A stretch of DNA of 64,000 nucleotides from Marinobacter iranensis (GTDB lineage: Bacteria > Pseudomonadota > Gammaproteobacteria > Pseudomonadales > Oleiphilaceae): positions 124,001 to 188,000 of the forward strand of contig NZ_JANCMW010000001.1 of the NCBI RefSeq assembly GCF_029207565.1, written 5' to 3'. The notes under the pieces are model-generated. The model was not told the DNA's origin, did not search any database, and was given only the letters and a program-made list of their open reading frames with translations. The position numbers were made by a program, and so were the translations under genes. This document shows, one piece after another, positions 1 through 8,053 of the stretch (position 1 is the stretch's first letter; each line of letters opens with the position of its first letter).

Positions 1-215
1 TTCTCCTCGGCGATGGCCAGTGCCGCCTTCTCCGCCAGGGCCTCATCCAGGCCTTCCACCCGCGCCTGCAGGAACTGGGTGATCTCTTCTGCCAGTTCCA
101 GAACCTTGTCCCGGGCATCCGCCTCGGCCTTGGACGAGAAAAGCATTGTGTCAGGGTGTTTCAGTGCCATCTCCAGTCCGTCCCTCTCCGAGTAATACAG
201 CGCTTGTACGGCCAT
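1..215 (-). CDS. yebG: YebG family SOS protein (3' end outside window)
   Basis: The minus strand reads from ATG at 215 into the window edge for 71 codons, starting MAVQALYYSERDGLEM and continuing with FSSKAEADARDKVLELAEE. This matches the start of E. coli YebG (MAVEVKYVVIRDGEEKMSF...), a small DNA-damage-inducible protein of unknown biochemical role. A GGAG ribosome site lies 7 bases upstream of the ATG. A perfect LexA box overlaps the promoter, which supports both the identity and SOS control. The C-terminal part lies beyond base 1, so completeness cannot be judged. Confidence 0.85.
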   Translation of the reverse strand, partial: MAVQALYYSERDGLEMALKHPDTMLFSSKAEADARDKVLELAEEITQFLQARVEGLDEALAEKAALAIAEE

Positions 216-277
216 GACTTTCTCCGGTGTGTTCCCGCACGTTGTCGTGTCTGGTGGGGTTCATTGAATCTGCCGGG

Positions 278-309
278 AGTATACTGAAAAGGTCTGTATA
301 TGTATACAG
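278..309 (-). promoter_or_regulatory. yebG promoter with LexA box
   Basis: Bases 294-309 read CTGTATATGTATACAG, a perfect CTG-N10-CAG LexA (SOS) box with the usual AT-rich alternating core. On the minus strand a TATACT -10 element lies at 278-283. A 17-base spacer separates it from a TATACA -35 element at 301-306, which falls inside the box. LexA bound there should block RNA polymerase. The site is about 80 bases upstream of the yebG ATG. Confidence 0.85.
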
Positions 310-409
310 TGTTTGTGGTGAGCCCCTGGCAGATGTCAGGCTGAAAAGTGTGTTAGTGTCTTATGCCTAAACAGACTGGCCTCACTCTTCATCAAGGAAC
401 CGATTCGCT

Positions 410-1027
410 ATGCAAGACCGTCCCATGGCCTCCCCGGAACGAACGATTATCCAGCTTGCAGGCATGGCCCTTTTGGCTCTTATGCTCACTGGCTGCGGCA
501 TCAACAACATACCCACGTATGACGAGCAGGTGAAAGCTGCCTGGTCACAGGTGGAGAACCAGTATCAGCGGCGGGCGGATCTTGTGCCCAACCTGGTGGA
601 GACGGTGAAAGGTTTCGCGGATCAGGAGCAAGAGACCCTGACGGCGGTGACCGAAGCCCGCTCAAAGGCCACTTCGATCCAGGTCGACGAGAGCATTCTT
701 AACAACCCCGAGAAGCTGAAACAGTTCCAACAGGTACAGGGTGAACTCAGCAGTGCACTCAGCCGCCTGATGGCGGTATCCGAGCGCTACCCGGACCTGA
801 AGTCGAACCAGAATTTCCTGGCGTTGCAGTCCCAGTTGGAAGGGACTGAAAACCGCATTGCAGTGGCAAGACGGGACTTTATTCAGGCGGTTGAACGCTA
901 TAACACCGAAATCCGGACCTTCCCGGGCCGTCTATGGCACAGCATGCTCTACAGCGACCTTGAACTGCGGGCCAATTTCGAGGCCACCACCCCCGATGCC
1001 CAGGATGCACCGCAGGTGGAATTCTGA
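410..1027 (+). CDS. lemA: LemA family lipoprotein
   Basis: A 205-residue LemA-family protein. The N-terminus has a hydrophobic segment ending in a lipobox (LMLTGC, Cys29), so it is probably an inner- or outer-membrane lipoprotein, although many LemA proteins are simply anchored by one helix. The family pattern follows: YDEQVKAAWSQVENQYQRRADLVPNLVETVKGFA, then a long helical region and the conserved NRIAVARRDFIQAVERYN motif. Function is not firmly known in the family; LemA genes are regularly next to TPM-domain genes, as here. The stop overlaps the next ATG (TGATG), indicating translational coupling. An AAGGA site is about 11 bases before the ATG. Confidence 0.9.
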   Translation: MQDRPMASPERTIIQLAGMALLALMLTGCGINNIPTYDEQVKAAWSQVENQYQRRADLVPNLVETVKGFADQEQETLTAVTEARSKATSIQVDESILNNPEKLKQFQQVQGELSSALSRLMAVSERYPDLKSNQNFLALQSQLEGTENRIAVARRDFIQAVERYNTEIRTFPGRLWHSMLYSDLELRANFEATTPDAQDAPQVEF

Positions 1028-1770
1028 TGCCTGTCCGCTTGCACCAGATGATCGTTTGCCTGGGACTGCTCCTGCTGTGGCAGGCCAGTGCCCAGGCCCA
1101 GTCCGCTCCTGAGTTTCCCGAACTGACCGGCCGCGTGGTGGATAACGCGGGCATGCTCTCTCCCAAGGTTGAGCGTAGCCTCAGCCAGATGCTTGAGGCC
1201 CATGAGCAATCCACCACCGAGCAGGTGGTTGTGGTGACGCTTCCCAACCTTCAGGGCTATGCCATCGAGGATTTTGGCTACCAGTTGGGTCGTCACTGGG
1301 GTATTGGCCAGGAAGGCGAGGACAACGGAGCGTTGCTCATTGTCGCCGAGGAGGAGCGGCGAATCCGTATTGAGGTTGGCTACGGGCTCGAAGGGCGTCT
1401 TACTGACGCCACGTCTGCGACCATAATCAACCAGATCATCACTCCCGCGTTCAGGCAGGGTGATTTTTCCACCGGTATTGCCAATGGCGCAGCGGCCATG
1501 GTTCAGGTACTGGGCGGCGAACCCCTTGCGGTGCCTGAGTCCAGCCGCTCCGGGGCCGAGGACAACAGGCCCCATCCAGCGCTGGGCATTCTGTTTTTCG
1601 TGATTGTACTGTTGTCGTTCTTCGGCGGTGGTGTTGGTGGTCGCAGTGCCCTGCTGGCTGGCGCTTTGATTGGCGGGCTTGGCGGTGGCCGAGGAGGTGG
1701 CTTTGGTGGCGGCGGCTTCGGTGGTGGAGGCGGCGGCTTCGGCGGCGGTGGTGCCTCCGGCGGCTGGTAG
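1027..1770 (+). CDS. TPM domain protein, secreted, with glycine-rich tail
   Basis: A 247-residue protein with a cleavable signal peptide (about residues 1-25, ending AQA), a TPM domain (about 30-155, starting LTGRVVDNAGMLS and containing EQVVVVTLPNLQG, RIRIEVGYGLEG and FRQGDFSTGI), one transmembrane helix around 180-200, and a C-terminal tail of almost pure glycine with Phe. This is the YgcG/Psb32-like arrangement. TPM proteins have been linked to repair of membrane protein complexes and to acid phosphatase activity in plants; the bacterial role is open. It is coupled to lemA by a 1-base stop/start overlap and followed by a second TPM gene. Confidence 0.88.
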   Translation: MPVRLHQMIVCLGLLLLWQASAQAQSAPEFPELTGRVVDNAGMLSPKVERSLSQMLEAHEQSTTEQVVVVTLPNLQGYAIEDFGYQLGRHWGIGQEGEDNGALLIVAEEERRIRIEVGYGLEGRLTDATSATIINQIITPAFRQGDFSTGIANGAAAMVQVLGGEPLAVPESSRSGAEDNRPHPALGILFFVIVLLSFFGGGVGGRSALLAGALIGGLGGGRGGGFGGGGFGGGGGGFGGGGASGGW

Positions 1771-1821
1771 CTACAAGGATAAAGACAGCGAACCTATTGA
1801 TTCAGCAACACCGGAATAAAC

Positions 1822-2448
1822 ATGACGCTATTGACAGAGAAGGAACAAAAACAGGTTGCCGATGCCATCACAGAGGTTGAGAAGGCAACTGACGCTGAAC
1901 TGGTTACCGTGTTGGCGGCGGCTTCTGACAACTATTCCTACATACCATTGCTGTGGGCTGGGATTATCGCGCTACTGATCCCGGGAGCAATCAACTATTT
2001 CACGGGTTCCCTGGGGGCAGACTGGTTATTGGTGGTGCAATGGGCAACATTCATTGTGCTTTGTCTGCTGTTCCGGTTCCCAGTTATAGGCCACCATTTG
2101 ATTCCAGCGCCTGTCCGGTTCTGGCGCGCTTCCAATATGGCCCGGCGACAGTTCCTGGAGCACAACCTTCACCACACAGAGGGTGGAGTTGGCATGCTGA
2201 TTTTTGTTTCGGAGGCCGAGCACTACGTGGAGATCCTGGTGGATCAGGGGATTGCAGAGAAGGTCAGCGATGACGTGTGGGGTGATATTGTCAAAACCTT
2301 TACCGACCGGGTACGCAGCGGGGAGACCCTGGCGGGTTTCCTGGGGTGCATCGACAGCTGCGGCCAGCTTCTCGGGGAACAACTGCCAGCTACCCGCGAA
2401 AAAAACGAATTGCCTAATCACCTGGTGTTAATACCAAAACGTTCTTAA
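1822..2448 (+). CDS. TPM domain protein, membrane type without signal peptide
   Basis: A 208-residue protein with a TPM-like domain split around membrane helices. The N-terminal part (LLTEKEQKQVADAITEVEKATDAELVTVL) is followed by two hydrophobic helices (about residues 38-90) and a C-terminal part (ARRQFLEHNLHHTEGGVGMLIFVSEAEHYVEILVDQGI). It lacks the signal peptide and glycine tail of its neighbour. The pairing of a lemA gene with one secreted and one cytosolic-facing TPM protein recurs in proteobacteria, so the three probably form one operon (52-base gap). Function is inferred only from context. Confidence 0.85.
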   Translation: MTLLTEKEQKQVADAITEVEKATDAELVTVLAAASDNYSYIPLLWAGIIALLIPGAINYFTGSLGADWLLVVQWATFIVLCLLFRFPVIGHHLIPAPVRFWRASNMARRQFLEHNLHHTEGGVGMLIFVSEAEHYVEILVDQGIAEKVSDDVWGDIVKTFTDRVRSGETLAGFLGCIDSCGQLLGEQLPATREKNELPNHLVLIPKRS

Positions 2449-2538
2449 TGTCCTCCCCGGGCCGGCCGATAACCATTGGCTGGCCGTGGAACCTATCCAT
2501 GTCTGGCCCGAAAAACCGTGTTGACGAGGGTTGAAGGT

Positions 2539-3069
2539 ATGGTGTCTCCGATTAACATCCCGGGTTCCGGAATTCCTGGCCGCACCGGTTCCGAACCGTC
2601 GGGAAACCGGCCGGCAAACGACAATCCTGTGCCCGCCACCGTCAGGGAGCGGGGCAGGGCGTCGATCCGCACGCCTGAAGATGCCATCAATGTGCTGCGA
2701 AAGAGGCTGGAACAGCAGATGGAGCAGCGCCTCGGGAGATCCGGGCCCGACACCTCTGCTGCCGCCAGAGACCGTTTCGAACCGCCGACGGCAGCCGACG
2801 TTGCCTCCCGGGTGCTGGGATTTGTACAGCAGCGCCTGCAAAAGGAGGCTGCAGCCGGTGCTGACTCAGAGCGCCTGGCGGGCCTTCTTGCGGATGCACG
2901 TCGAGGTTTCGAACAGGGGTTTTCCGAAGCACGTGAACAGATTGAAGCATTGGGTCTGATGACCAGGAAACTGGACAGTGATATTAGTGACAGTTTCGGT
3001 CGCATTCAGGACGGGCTTGTCGATCTCGAATCCCGTTATCCGCGGAACGATGCAGAAACGACTGGATGA
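2539..3069 (+). CDS. DUF5610-like helical protein
   Basis: A 176-residue soluble protein, counted from ATG 2539. An in-frame ATG at 2476 exists, but 2539 follows a GAGGG-type site and starts the sequence that looks conserved (MVSPINIPGSG). The first 60 residues are Pro/Gly/Asn-rich and probably disordered. The rest is predicted helical: AINVLRKRLEQQMEQRLG, then FVQQRLQKEA and FSEAREQIEALGLM, ending SRY. This resembles DUF5610 proteins of Pseudomonas and Marinobacter, which have no assigned function. It is followed at once by a hairpin terminator. Confidence 0.7.
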   Translation: MVSPINIPGSGIPGRTGSEPSGNRPANDNPVPATVRERGRASIRTPEDAINVLRKRLEQQMEQRLGRSGPDTSAAARDRFEPPTAADVASRVLGFVQQRLQKEAAAGADSERLAGLLADARRGFEQGFSEAREQIEALGLMTRKLDSDISDSFGRIQDGLVDLESRYPRNDAETTG

Positions 3070-3095
3070 TCTCCAGGTACTCCACGAAGAGCAGG

Positions 3096-3117
3096 CCGGC
3101 CTGAGGGATCAGGCCGG
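3096..3117 (+). terminator. Hairpin terminator shared by convergent genes
   Basis: Perfect 9-bp stem CCGGCCTGA / TCAGGCCGG around a GGGA loop, followed by TTTAA on the plus strand, 27 bases after the DUF5610 stop. The right arm begins with the stop codon of the convergent GST gene (TCA at 3109-3111 on the plus strand), so the terminator overlaps that coding sequence. Confidence 0.6.
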
Positions 3118-4023
3118 TTTAACCGCAAAGCCCTGCCTTGGGAAGTGAACATTGACCTGCCCTACGCGAGCATGTGACCGCTCCAGTGTCAGAGCGTGGT
3201 CGACAGCAAATACCAGCTTTCCTGCAACCGGCTCTCGTCCATAGTCATCGGGAGCGATCTCAACATCCTTTCCCACCAGGACATCATCACTGGTAGCCTC
3301 GATGGCCTGTGGTGTCGCATTGCGGGCAACGTCTAATGCCTGGTCGGCCGTGATTTCGCGGAATTCACCGTGGCCAAACGCTTTCATTCGGCTCATCCAG
3401 GCCTCCACCTTGGGGTAGCCCCGCAGCCAGGGCTTACCGGCCAGGTCACACGCAAACCAGAGGCCGTGGTAGGCCGAGAAATCCGCTATGCAGGGGGTGT
3501 CTCCAAACAGGAAGTCTTCTGCCAGCATGGATTCCATGGTTTCGATGTGTTCTATCACCTTCGCCTTGGCCTGCCGGCCGCGCACCGCTTTTACGCGGGA
3601 ATCGTTGCCCATGGTGATGCGATCCTTGAGGAAGCGCAGGGTGTTCAGCAGGGACGTCTCGCGAATCAGTTTTCGTAGCATCCTGCCGTCGCTGGCGGCA
3701 ATCACGCAGGCCAGGAAGACCTCAAGGTCAGTTGTTCGCACGAAGTCGATTACCGCCTGGGGCTGACCGGCCAGGCTCAGTTCGTTTTTGCCACTCAGGC
3801 GTGCAATTTCGTCGGCGATGGCACGGCTGTCACAGAATACATCTGCCCCGTTCTGGGCGACGGGGACTTTGCGATAGCCGCCGGCCAGGGCGGAAAGCAT
3901 GGGCCGCGGCGGCATCTCCCTGACAGTAACGGACTGCCAGGGCAGGCCAGCATAGCCCAGCATCAGCCGGACCTTTTCGGAAAAAGGCGACATGGCGTAG
4001 TGGTACAGAATGAACTCTTGCAT
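3109..4023 (-). CDS. Glutathione S-transferase family protein with C-terminal extension
   Basis: A 304-residue protein. Residues about 1-80 form a thioredoxin-like GST N-domain (YHYAMSPFSEKVRLMLGYAGL, GYRKVPVAQNG with the cis-Pro, CDSRAIADEIA). Residues about 90-215 form a helical GST C-domain containing the family signature FLFGDTPCIADFSAY. Roughly 75 further residues follow, predicted beta-rich (VGKDVEIAPDDYGREPVAGKL...), which ordinary 200-230-residue GSTs lack. Substrate unknown. It stands alone, convergent with the DUF5610 gene and divergent from the acyl-CoA synthetase. Confidence 0.85.
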   Translation of the reverse strand: MQEFILYHYAMSPFSEKVRLMLGYAGLPWQSVTVREMPPRPMLSALAGGYRKVPVAQNGADVFCDSRAIADEIARLSGKNELSLAGQPQAVIDFVRTTDLEVFLACVIAASDGRMLRKLIRETSLLNTLRFLKDRITMGNDSRVKAVRGRQAKAKVIEHIETMESMLAEDFLFGDTPCIADFSAYHGLWFACDLAGKPWLRGYPKVEAWMSRMKAFGHGEFREITADQALDVARNATPQAIEATSDDVLVGKDVEIAPDDYGREPVAGKLVFAVDHALTLERSHARVGQVNVHFPRQGFAVKPA

Positions 4024-4151
4024 GGGCGATACCCTTCCTGAGTGGCCGTGTTGTCTGGCGGATGGTGGAGAGTACCCCGCAAGCGGCCTGTGCGGAAGCC
4101 CCGATGGTTGTCCGGGTGGGCCAAGGCGGTCAGGCGGTAAATAGTCCGGAC

Positions 4152-4182
4152 TTGAGGAAACCCGAAATACGGGTACTATGCT
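4152..4182 (+). promoter_or_regulatory. Possible promoter/operator of the acyl-CoA synthetase gene
   Basis: TTGAGG (4152-4157) and TATGCT (4177-4182) could serve as -35 and -10, though the 19-base spacer is long. The spacer contains a perfect inverted repeat ACCCG-AAATA-CGGGT (4160-4174), which could be a repressor site. It does not match the PsrA or FadR consensus that I know. Tentative. Confidence 0.3.
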
Positions 4183-4234
4183 TTAGTCTAATAAAAATAA
4201 CGCACACAAAAACTAAAACAATAAGGAGCCCTCA

Positions 4235-5917
4235 ATGGCTGCAGACAGCAACAAGCAAACGTCTCTCCACTGCCTATATTATTGGGCGAAGCAAACCCCC
4301 GACAAGACATACCTGACACAGCCCTTTCAGGACGGCACCACCGAAGATATCACCTGGAAACAGGCTGCCGACCAGGTGTCCCGCATGACGGCCCATCTGA
4401 AGACTCTGGACCTGCCGGAGCGCAGCAATATCGCTATCCTTGGCAAAAACAGCGCACATTGGATTCTGTCGGACCTGGCGATCTGGTCCGCCGGCCATGT
4501 CTCGGTTCCGTTGTACCCCACGTTGAACGGCGATACTGCGGCCTACGTGCTGGACCACAGTGAAGCGAAACTGCTGTTCCTGGGTAAACTGGATGGTAAG
4601 GCCGATGGTTGGAATGATATCAAGGGTCATATCCCGGATGATCTGCCGATTATCTCGCTGCCAATGTCGCCCCGTGACGATACCCCCAAATGGCTCGATA
4701 TCATTGCCAGTCAAGAGCCGGCGGAGCCCAGGCTTCCCGATCCTGATGATCTGGCAACGATTGTGTACACCTCCGGCAGTACCGGTCGCCCGAAAGGTGT
4801 GATGCACAGTTTCCGCACCATGATTTCCGTGGCCGACGGCCTGCAACAGATTTTCCCGGTGGGGCAGGATGAGCGCATGTTGTCCTATCTTCCGCTTGCC
4901 CACGTGGCCGAGCGTGCGGCGGTGGAAACCCAGTCGCTGTACTACGGCTTCCATCTGTATTTCGCCAATTCCCTGGATACCTTCCAGGAAGACCTGCAAC
5001 GGGCTCGCCCAACGCTGTTCTTCTCGGTACCCAGGTTGTGGATGAAGTTTTATCTGGCCATCAACAGCAAGCTGCCACCGAAGAAGCAGAAGGTGCTGTT
5101 CAATATCCCGATACTGAACAAACTGGTCAAAAAGAAGGTGTTGAAGCAGTTGGGGCTGGATCATTGTCGTGCGGCACTGACCGGGGCTGCGCCGCTCTCC
5201 GGTGAGATCATTGCCTGGTACCGAAACCTTGGGCTGGAGTTGCTGGAGGTTTACGGCATGTCGGAAAATTTCGGTTATTCCCACGCTAACCGCCCGGGGC
5301 GGGCCAAGGTCGGTACGGTGGGTGTCACCAATCCGGGTGCGGAGCACCGTCTCGCCGAGGGTGGTGAAGTGGAGGTCAAGAGCCCCGGGCAGATGCTTGG
5401 GTACTACAAGAACGAGGAGAAAACCCGCGAAGACGTCACCGAGGATGGCTTCCTGAAAACCGGCGATATGGGCGAGATCGACAGCGAGGGCTACCTGCGT
5501 ATCACCGGCCGTGTGAAGGATCTGTTCAAGACCTCCAAGGGTAAGTACGTGGTGCCGGTACCCATCGAGAGCCGCTTCAATCACCCCAAGGCGGAAGTAG
5601 TGTGTGTGGCCGGTGCCAACCAGTCCCAGCCATGCCTGATGGTGCTGCTATCGGAAGAAGCGCGGGAAGAACTGGAAGCAGGCGGAAGCCGGAATGAACT
5701 GGAGCAGGAGCTTGCCGCGGAACTGGATGCTGTGAACAGTGAATGCGAAGCCCACGAAAAGCTGGCGTTCGTGGTAGTGGTGAAAGAGCCCTGGACCATG
5801 GAAAACGGCATGCTGACGCCCACCATGAAAATCAAGCGCAATGTTATTGAGGACTTCTACAATCGCAAGATGGATGAGTGGTTCGGCAAGAAGAAAAAAG
5901 TCATCTGGGAGTTCTGA
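4235..5917 (+). CDS. Long-chain acyl-CoA synthetase (AMP-forming)
   Basis: A 560-residue AMP-binding enzyme activating fatty acids to acyl-CoA via acyl-adenylate. Motifs in order: the P-loop-like TIVYTSGSTGRPKGVMHS (about residue 175), LEVYGMSENFG (A5-type motif), TGDMGEIDSEGYL and the KDLFKTSKGKYVVPVPIE hinge. The C-terminal lysine region contains LTPTMKIKRN. The long form with KTSKGKYV resembles the bacterial FadD15/ACSL-type synthetases rather than E. coli FadD. A clear AAGGAG site precedes the ATG. It appears monocistronic, with hairpins on its 3' side. It fits a lipid- or wax-metabolising marine bacterium. Chain-length preference cannot be read from sequence alone. Confidence 0.88.
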   Translation: MAADSNKQTSLHCLYYWAKQTPDKTYLTQPFQDGTTEDITWKQAADQVSRMTAHLKTLDLPERSNIAILGKNSAHWILSDLAIWSAGHVSVPLYPTLNGDTAAYVLDHSEAKLLFLGKLDGKADGWNDIKGHIPDDLPIISLPMSPRDDTPKWLDIIASQEPAEPRLPDPDDLATIVYTSGSTGRPKGVMHSFRTMISVADGLQQIFPVGQDERMLSYLPLAHVAERAAVETQSLYYGFHLYFANSLDTFQEDLQRARPTLFFSVPRLWMKFYLAINSKLPPKKQKVLFNIPILNKLVKKKVLKQLGLDHCRAALTGAAPLSGEIIAWYRNLGLELLEVYGMSENFGYSHANRPGRAKVGTVGVTNPGAEHRLAEGGEVEVKSPGQMLGYYKNEEKTREDVTEDGFLKTGDMGEIDSEGYLRITGRVKDLFKTSKGKYVVPVPIESRFNHPKAEVVCVAGANQSQPCLMVLLSEEAREELEAGGSRNELEQELAAELDAVNSECEAHEKLAFVVVVKEPWTMENGMLTPTMKIKRNVIEDFYNRKMDEWFGKKKKVIWEF

Positions 5918-5931
5918 GCCCGAAACGAAAA

Positions 5932-5965
5932 CACCGGTGGGCCTGGGTATCCAGGGCCACCGGTG
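5932..5965 (-). terminator. Strong hairpin between convergent genes
   Basis: A 15-bp stem with one mismatch (CACCGGTGGGCCTGG / CCAGGGCCACCGGTG) around a four-base loop. On the minus strand the stem is followed by GTTTTCGTTTC, a T-rich tract, so it fits a terminator for the 65-aa gene at 6000-6197. On the plus strand it may also end the acyl-CoA synthetase transcript, although no T tract follows there. Confidence 0.65.
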
Positions 5966-5999
5966 CTGATAAAATCTGTCTTCCCTTACAGGGGCGGGC

Positions 6000-6197
6000 T
6001 TAGTGCTCGCCCTGCATCATCTGAGGCATTTCCGGCGTAGCGGTTGCTGCCTTCCTTCTCCAGGAATTCATTTTCCGACTGATGACCTGCACGGCCTGTT
6101 TAGCGGCTGCACGGGTGTATTGGCGCCTGACCTCAGTACTGTTGTGGAGGATACTGGATGGCAGCGGGTGTACGGTTGCGATATGGTCTTGAGTCAT
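6000..6197 (-). CDS. Small basic protein of unknown function (65 aa)
   Basis: A 65-residue ORF on the minus strand, starting MTQDHIATVHPLPSSIL and ending MPQMMQGEH. The central part is rich in Arg/Lys and Gln (VRRQYTRAAAKQAVQVISRK, then SWRRKAA) and predicted helical. No signal peptide or membrane segment. It is supported by an excellent ribosome site (AAGGAGG, about 9 bases before ATG), a terminator hairpin downstream, and a divergent LysR gene with a palindromic operator between them. I do not recognise a family. By analogy with LysR-target pairs it is a likely regulated target; function unknown. Confidence 0.65.
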   Translation of the reverse strand: MTQDHIATVHPLPSSILHNSTEVRRQYTRAAAKQAVQVISRKMNSWRRKAATATPEMPQMMQGEH

Positions 6198-6267
6198 AGC
6201 GCCTTCCTCCTTATCTGGTGGATTGAAACGTATTGGTTAGCTGACTATATAAATAAGTGTACGGCTT

Positions 6268-6288
6268 CGTATTTGCAGTTTAAATACG
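6268..6288. promoter_or_regulatory. Predicted LysR-type operator
   Basis: Perfect inverted repeat CGTATTT-(7)-AAATACG centred in the 128-base gap between the divergent 65-aa gene and the LysR gene. It contains the T-N11-A pattern typical of LysR-type regulator sites. It lies 38 bases before the lysR ATG and about 70 bases upstream of the small gene's ATG, so it is placed for autoregulation and for activation of the divergent gene. Confidence 0.55.
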
Positions 6289-6325
6289 TTAAAATCCGTA
6301 CTCACGTTGCAAATATGCAGTAGCT

Positions 6326-7219
6326 ATGGATTGGGATTATCTTCGATATATACACGCCCTGGCAATAGGTGGAACCCTTGCCAAAGCCGGTGAAATACTG
6401 GGTGTTCACCAAACAACGGTGCTTCGCCGTCTCGACCAGATGGAAGAGCAGATGGGCGTTCAGTTTTTTGAACGCAACCGGGATGGTTTGCAGTTAACAC
6501 CGGTGGGTGAAACCGCCTTCCGGGAAGCCGAAAGGCTCTCCGCGGATATGGAAAATCTTGAGCGACAGTTGATTGGCCAGGATTCAGCCCCTGTTGGTAA
6601 GGTCCGGCTTGCCGCCACCGACACCATGATCAACGCCCTGATCAGCCCGATGATTGCCGATCTGGTGCGGGAATACCCGGATATTGAGCTGGAAGTGCTC
6701 ACCGACAACGATGTGCTGAACCTCAGCCACCGCGAGGCCGACCTTACCCTGCGGCCGGTGAATAAACCCCAGGCCACCCTGGAGGGTGAGCGCATTGGTA
6801 CCATCGAGTCCGCAGTCTATGGCTCGGCAGGCTACTGCAAACGCCATCCTGAGCTGGATCTGGACAATTCGCCGGAACAGGTCCTCTGGATATTGCCTGA
6901 CGAGAGCTTCAGCCACCTGGCAACGGGCCGCTGGTACCGCAAGCACCTGAAGAACGCATCGTCCATCATCCGCTGCAACAGTCTCCAGGCCATGCATGCC
7001 CTGGCGCGTGCCGGTGCGGGCCTTGCCGCCTTGCCCTGCTATCTGGGGGACAGCACCAGGGAGTTGAAGCGGTTGTCTGCTCCCCTTGAAGGCGAGGGCG
7101 TGGATCTGTGGCTGATGGTGAACCACGAAACCCAACAGATGGCACGGGTGCGCATCGTGATGGAGTTCCTGACTGCCAGGCTGTCGAAGCTTTCGCCGAA
7201 GGTTGAAGGTGATGTCTGA
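6326..7219 (+). CDS. LysR family transcriptional regulator
   Basis: A 297-residue LysR-type regulator. The N-terminal winged HTH (about residues 1-60: LRYIHALAIGGTLAKAGEILGVHQTTVLRRLDQMEEQMGVQFFERN) is followed by the linker helix and a periplasmic-binding-protein-like effector domain (about 90-290). The recognition helix VHQTTVLRRLDQMEE is of the subgroup that often begins MDWDxLRY. It faces a 65-aa gene across a palindromic operator; LysR proteins usually control the divergent neighbour and themselves. Effector unknown. Confidence 0.92.
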   Translation: MDWDYLRYIHALAIGGTLAKAGEILGVHQTTVLRRLDQMEEQMGVQFFERNRDGLQLTPVGETAFREAERLSADMENLERQLIGQDSAPVGKVRLAATDTMINALISPMIADLVREYPDIELEVLTDNDVLNLSHREADLTLRPVNKPQATLEGERIGTIESAVYGSAGYCKRHPELDLDNSPEQVLWILPDESFSHLATGRWYRKHLKNASSIIRCNSLQAMHALARAGAGLAALPCYLGDSTRELKRLSAPLEGEGVDLWLMVNHETQQMARVRIVMEFLTARLSKLSPKVEGDV

Positions 7220-7225
7220 AGGGCG

Positions 7226-7930
7226 CTACCAGTCGCCACAAAATGGCCAGAACTGGTAGAAGCGCCAGCACTGGAACTCTTCCTCACAGGTCTGCAACTG
7301 CCGATGGTAGCGAAAGGCCCGGGTTTCAACCCGTTTGGCCAGTGACATCACCGCCGGTTTGTTCAGGTAGTTCTGTTGCTGGTAGCCGGTCCGGCCTTCA
7401 TGGTAGGCGAGGTAGAGCTTCTCCGGACTGGTGAGGGGAACACCCACTTCCCGGTTGGTCAGGTGGTTATACCAGCCCACAAAATCCAACGCGTGTTTCA
7501 TGTTGGTCCTCACCACAGACAGCCCATCCCCGTTTGCTTCCAGATATTCTGCCCACGCCGGGTCCAGCGCCTGAGCATAGCCATAGGCGGATGTCGGCCG
7601 TGTCCAGGGTATGAATCCCAATAGCCGGGTTCGGGGCGGCCGGGCGTGGCTGCGAAACGATGATTCGTAGTAGACAAAGGCCAGTTGGGTGGCGATCGGG
7701 GTACCCCAGCGGTCCTGTGACTCGCTGGCGTAGTCGTACCATACCGGGTGCTCCCGGAAGATCTCGCAGACATTTTCAGGATTCGCCGGGGGATCTGGTT
7801 CCAGCAGGCTGAAACGCATGGTGGCCACAACGGCAATCGTCAGCCCCAGCGTCGGCAGGCCGTACCACCGAAGTCGGGTTTTCCAGATTTTCAATCGTTT
7901 GCTTTTCAGTCGGTTACGGCGTTTCTTCAT
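7226..7930 (-). CDS. Lytic transglycosylase, SLT domain, membrane-anchored
   Basis: A 234-residue protein with a very basic N-terminus (KKRRNRLKSKRLKIWKTRLR) followed by one transmembrane helix (about 23-45) and a periplasmic SLT-type domain. Lytic transglycosylase features visible: FVYYESSFRSHARP with the likely catalytic Glu in YESSF, SAYGYAQALDPAW, and LAYHEGRTGYQQ. It should cleave the MurNAc-GlcNAc bond of peptidoglycan, forming 1,6-anhydro ends. It is convergent with lysR (6-base gap) and divergent from the DUF2059 gene. Similar stand-alone transglycosylases are common in Marinobacter and Pseudomonas. Confidence 0.85.
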   Translation of the reverse strand: MKKRRNRLKSKRLKIWKTRLRWYGLPTLGLTIAVVATMRFSLLEPDPPANPENVCEIFREHPVWYDYASESQDRWGTPIATQLAFVYYESSFRSHARPPRTRLLGFIPWTRPTSAYGYAQALDPAWAEYLEANGDGLSVVRTNMKHALDFVGWYNHLTNREVGVPLTSPEKLYLAYHEGRTGYQQQNYLNKPAVMSLAKRVETRAFRYHRQLQTCEEEFQCWRFYQFWPFCGDW

Positions 7931-8053
7931 GCGTAGGATCGGGCCCTCTCATGCCACACTACAAAATGGTCATCAAACACCGGCCTGCTTTGCTTGCAGG
8001 TGTCGTCGGCGCCATGGCATAACAAGCCATCGTTACCAGAGGATACTAGGTTC

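Noticed and set aside
4274..5584. Minus-strand ORF of 436 codons opposite the acyl-CoA synthetase gene
   Set aside because: Shadow frame; the plus-strand protein has all adenylating-enzyme motifs.
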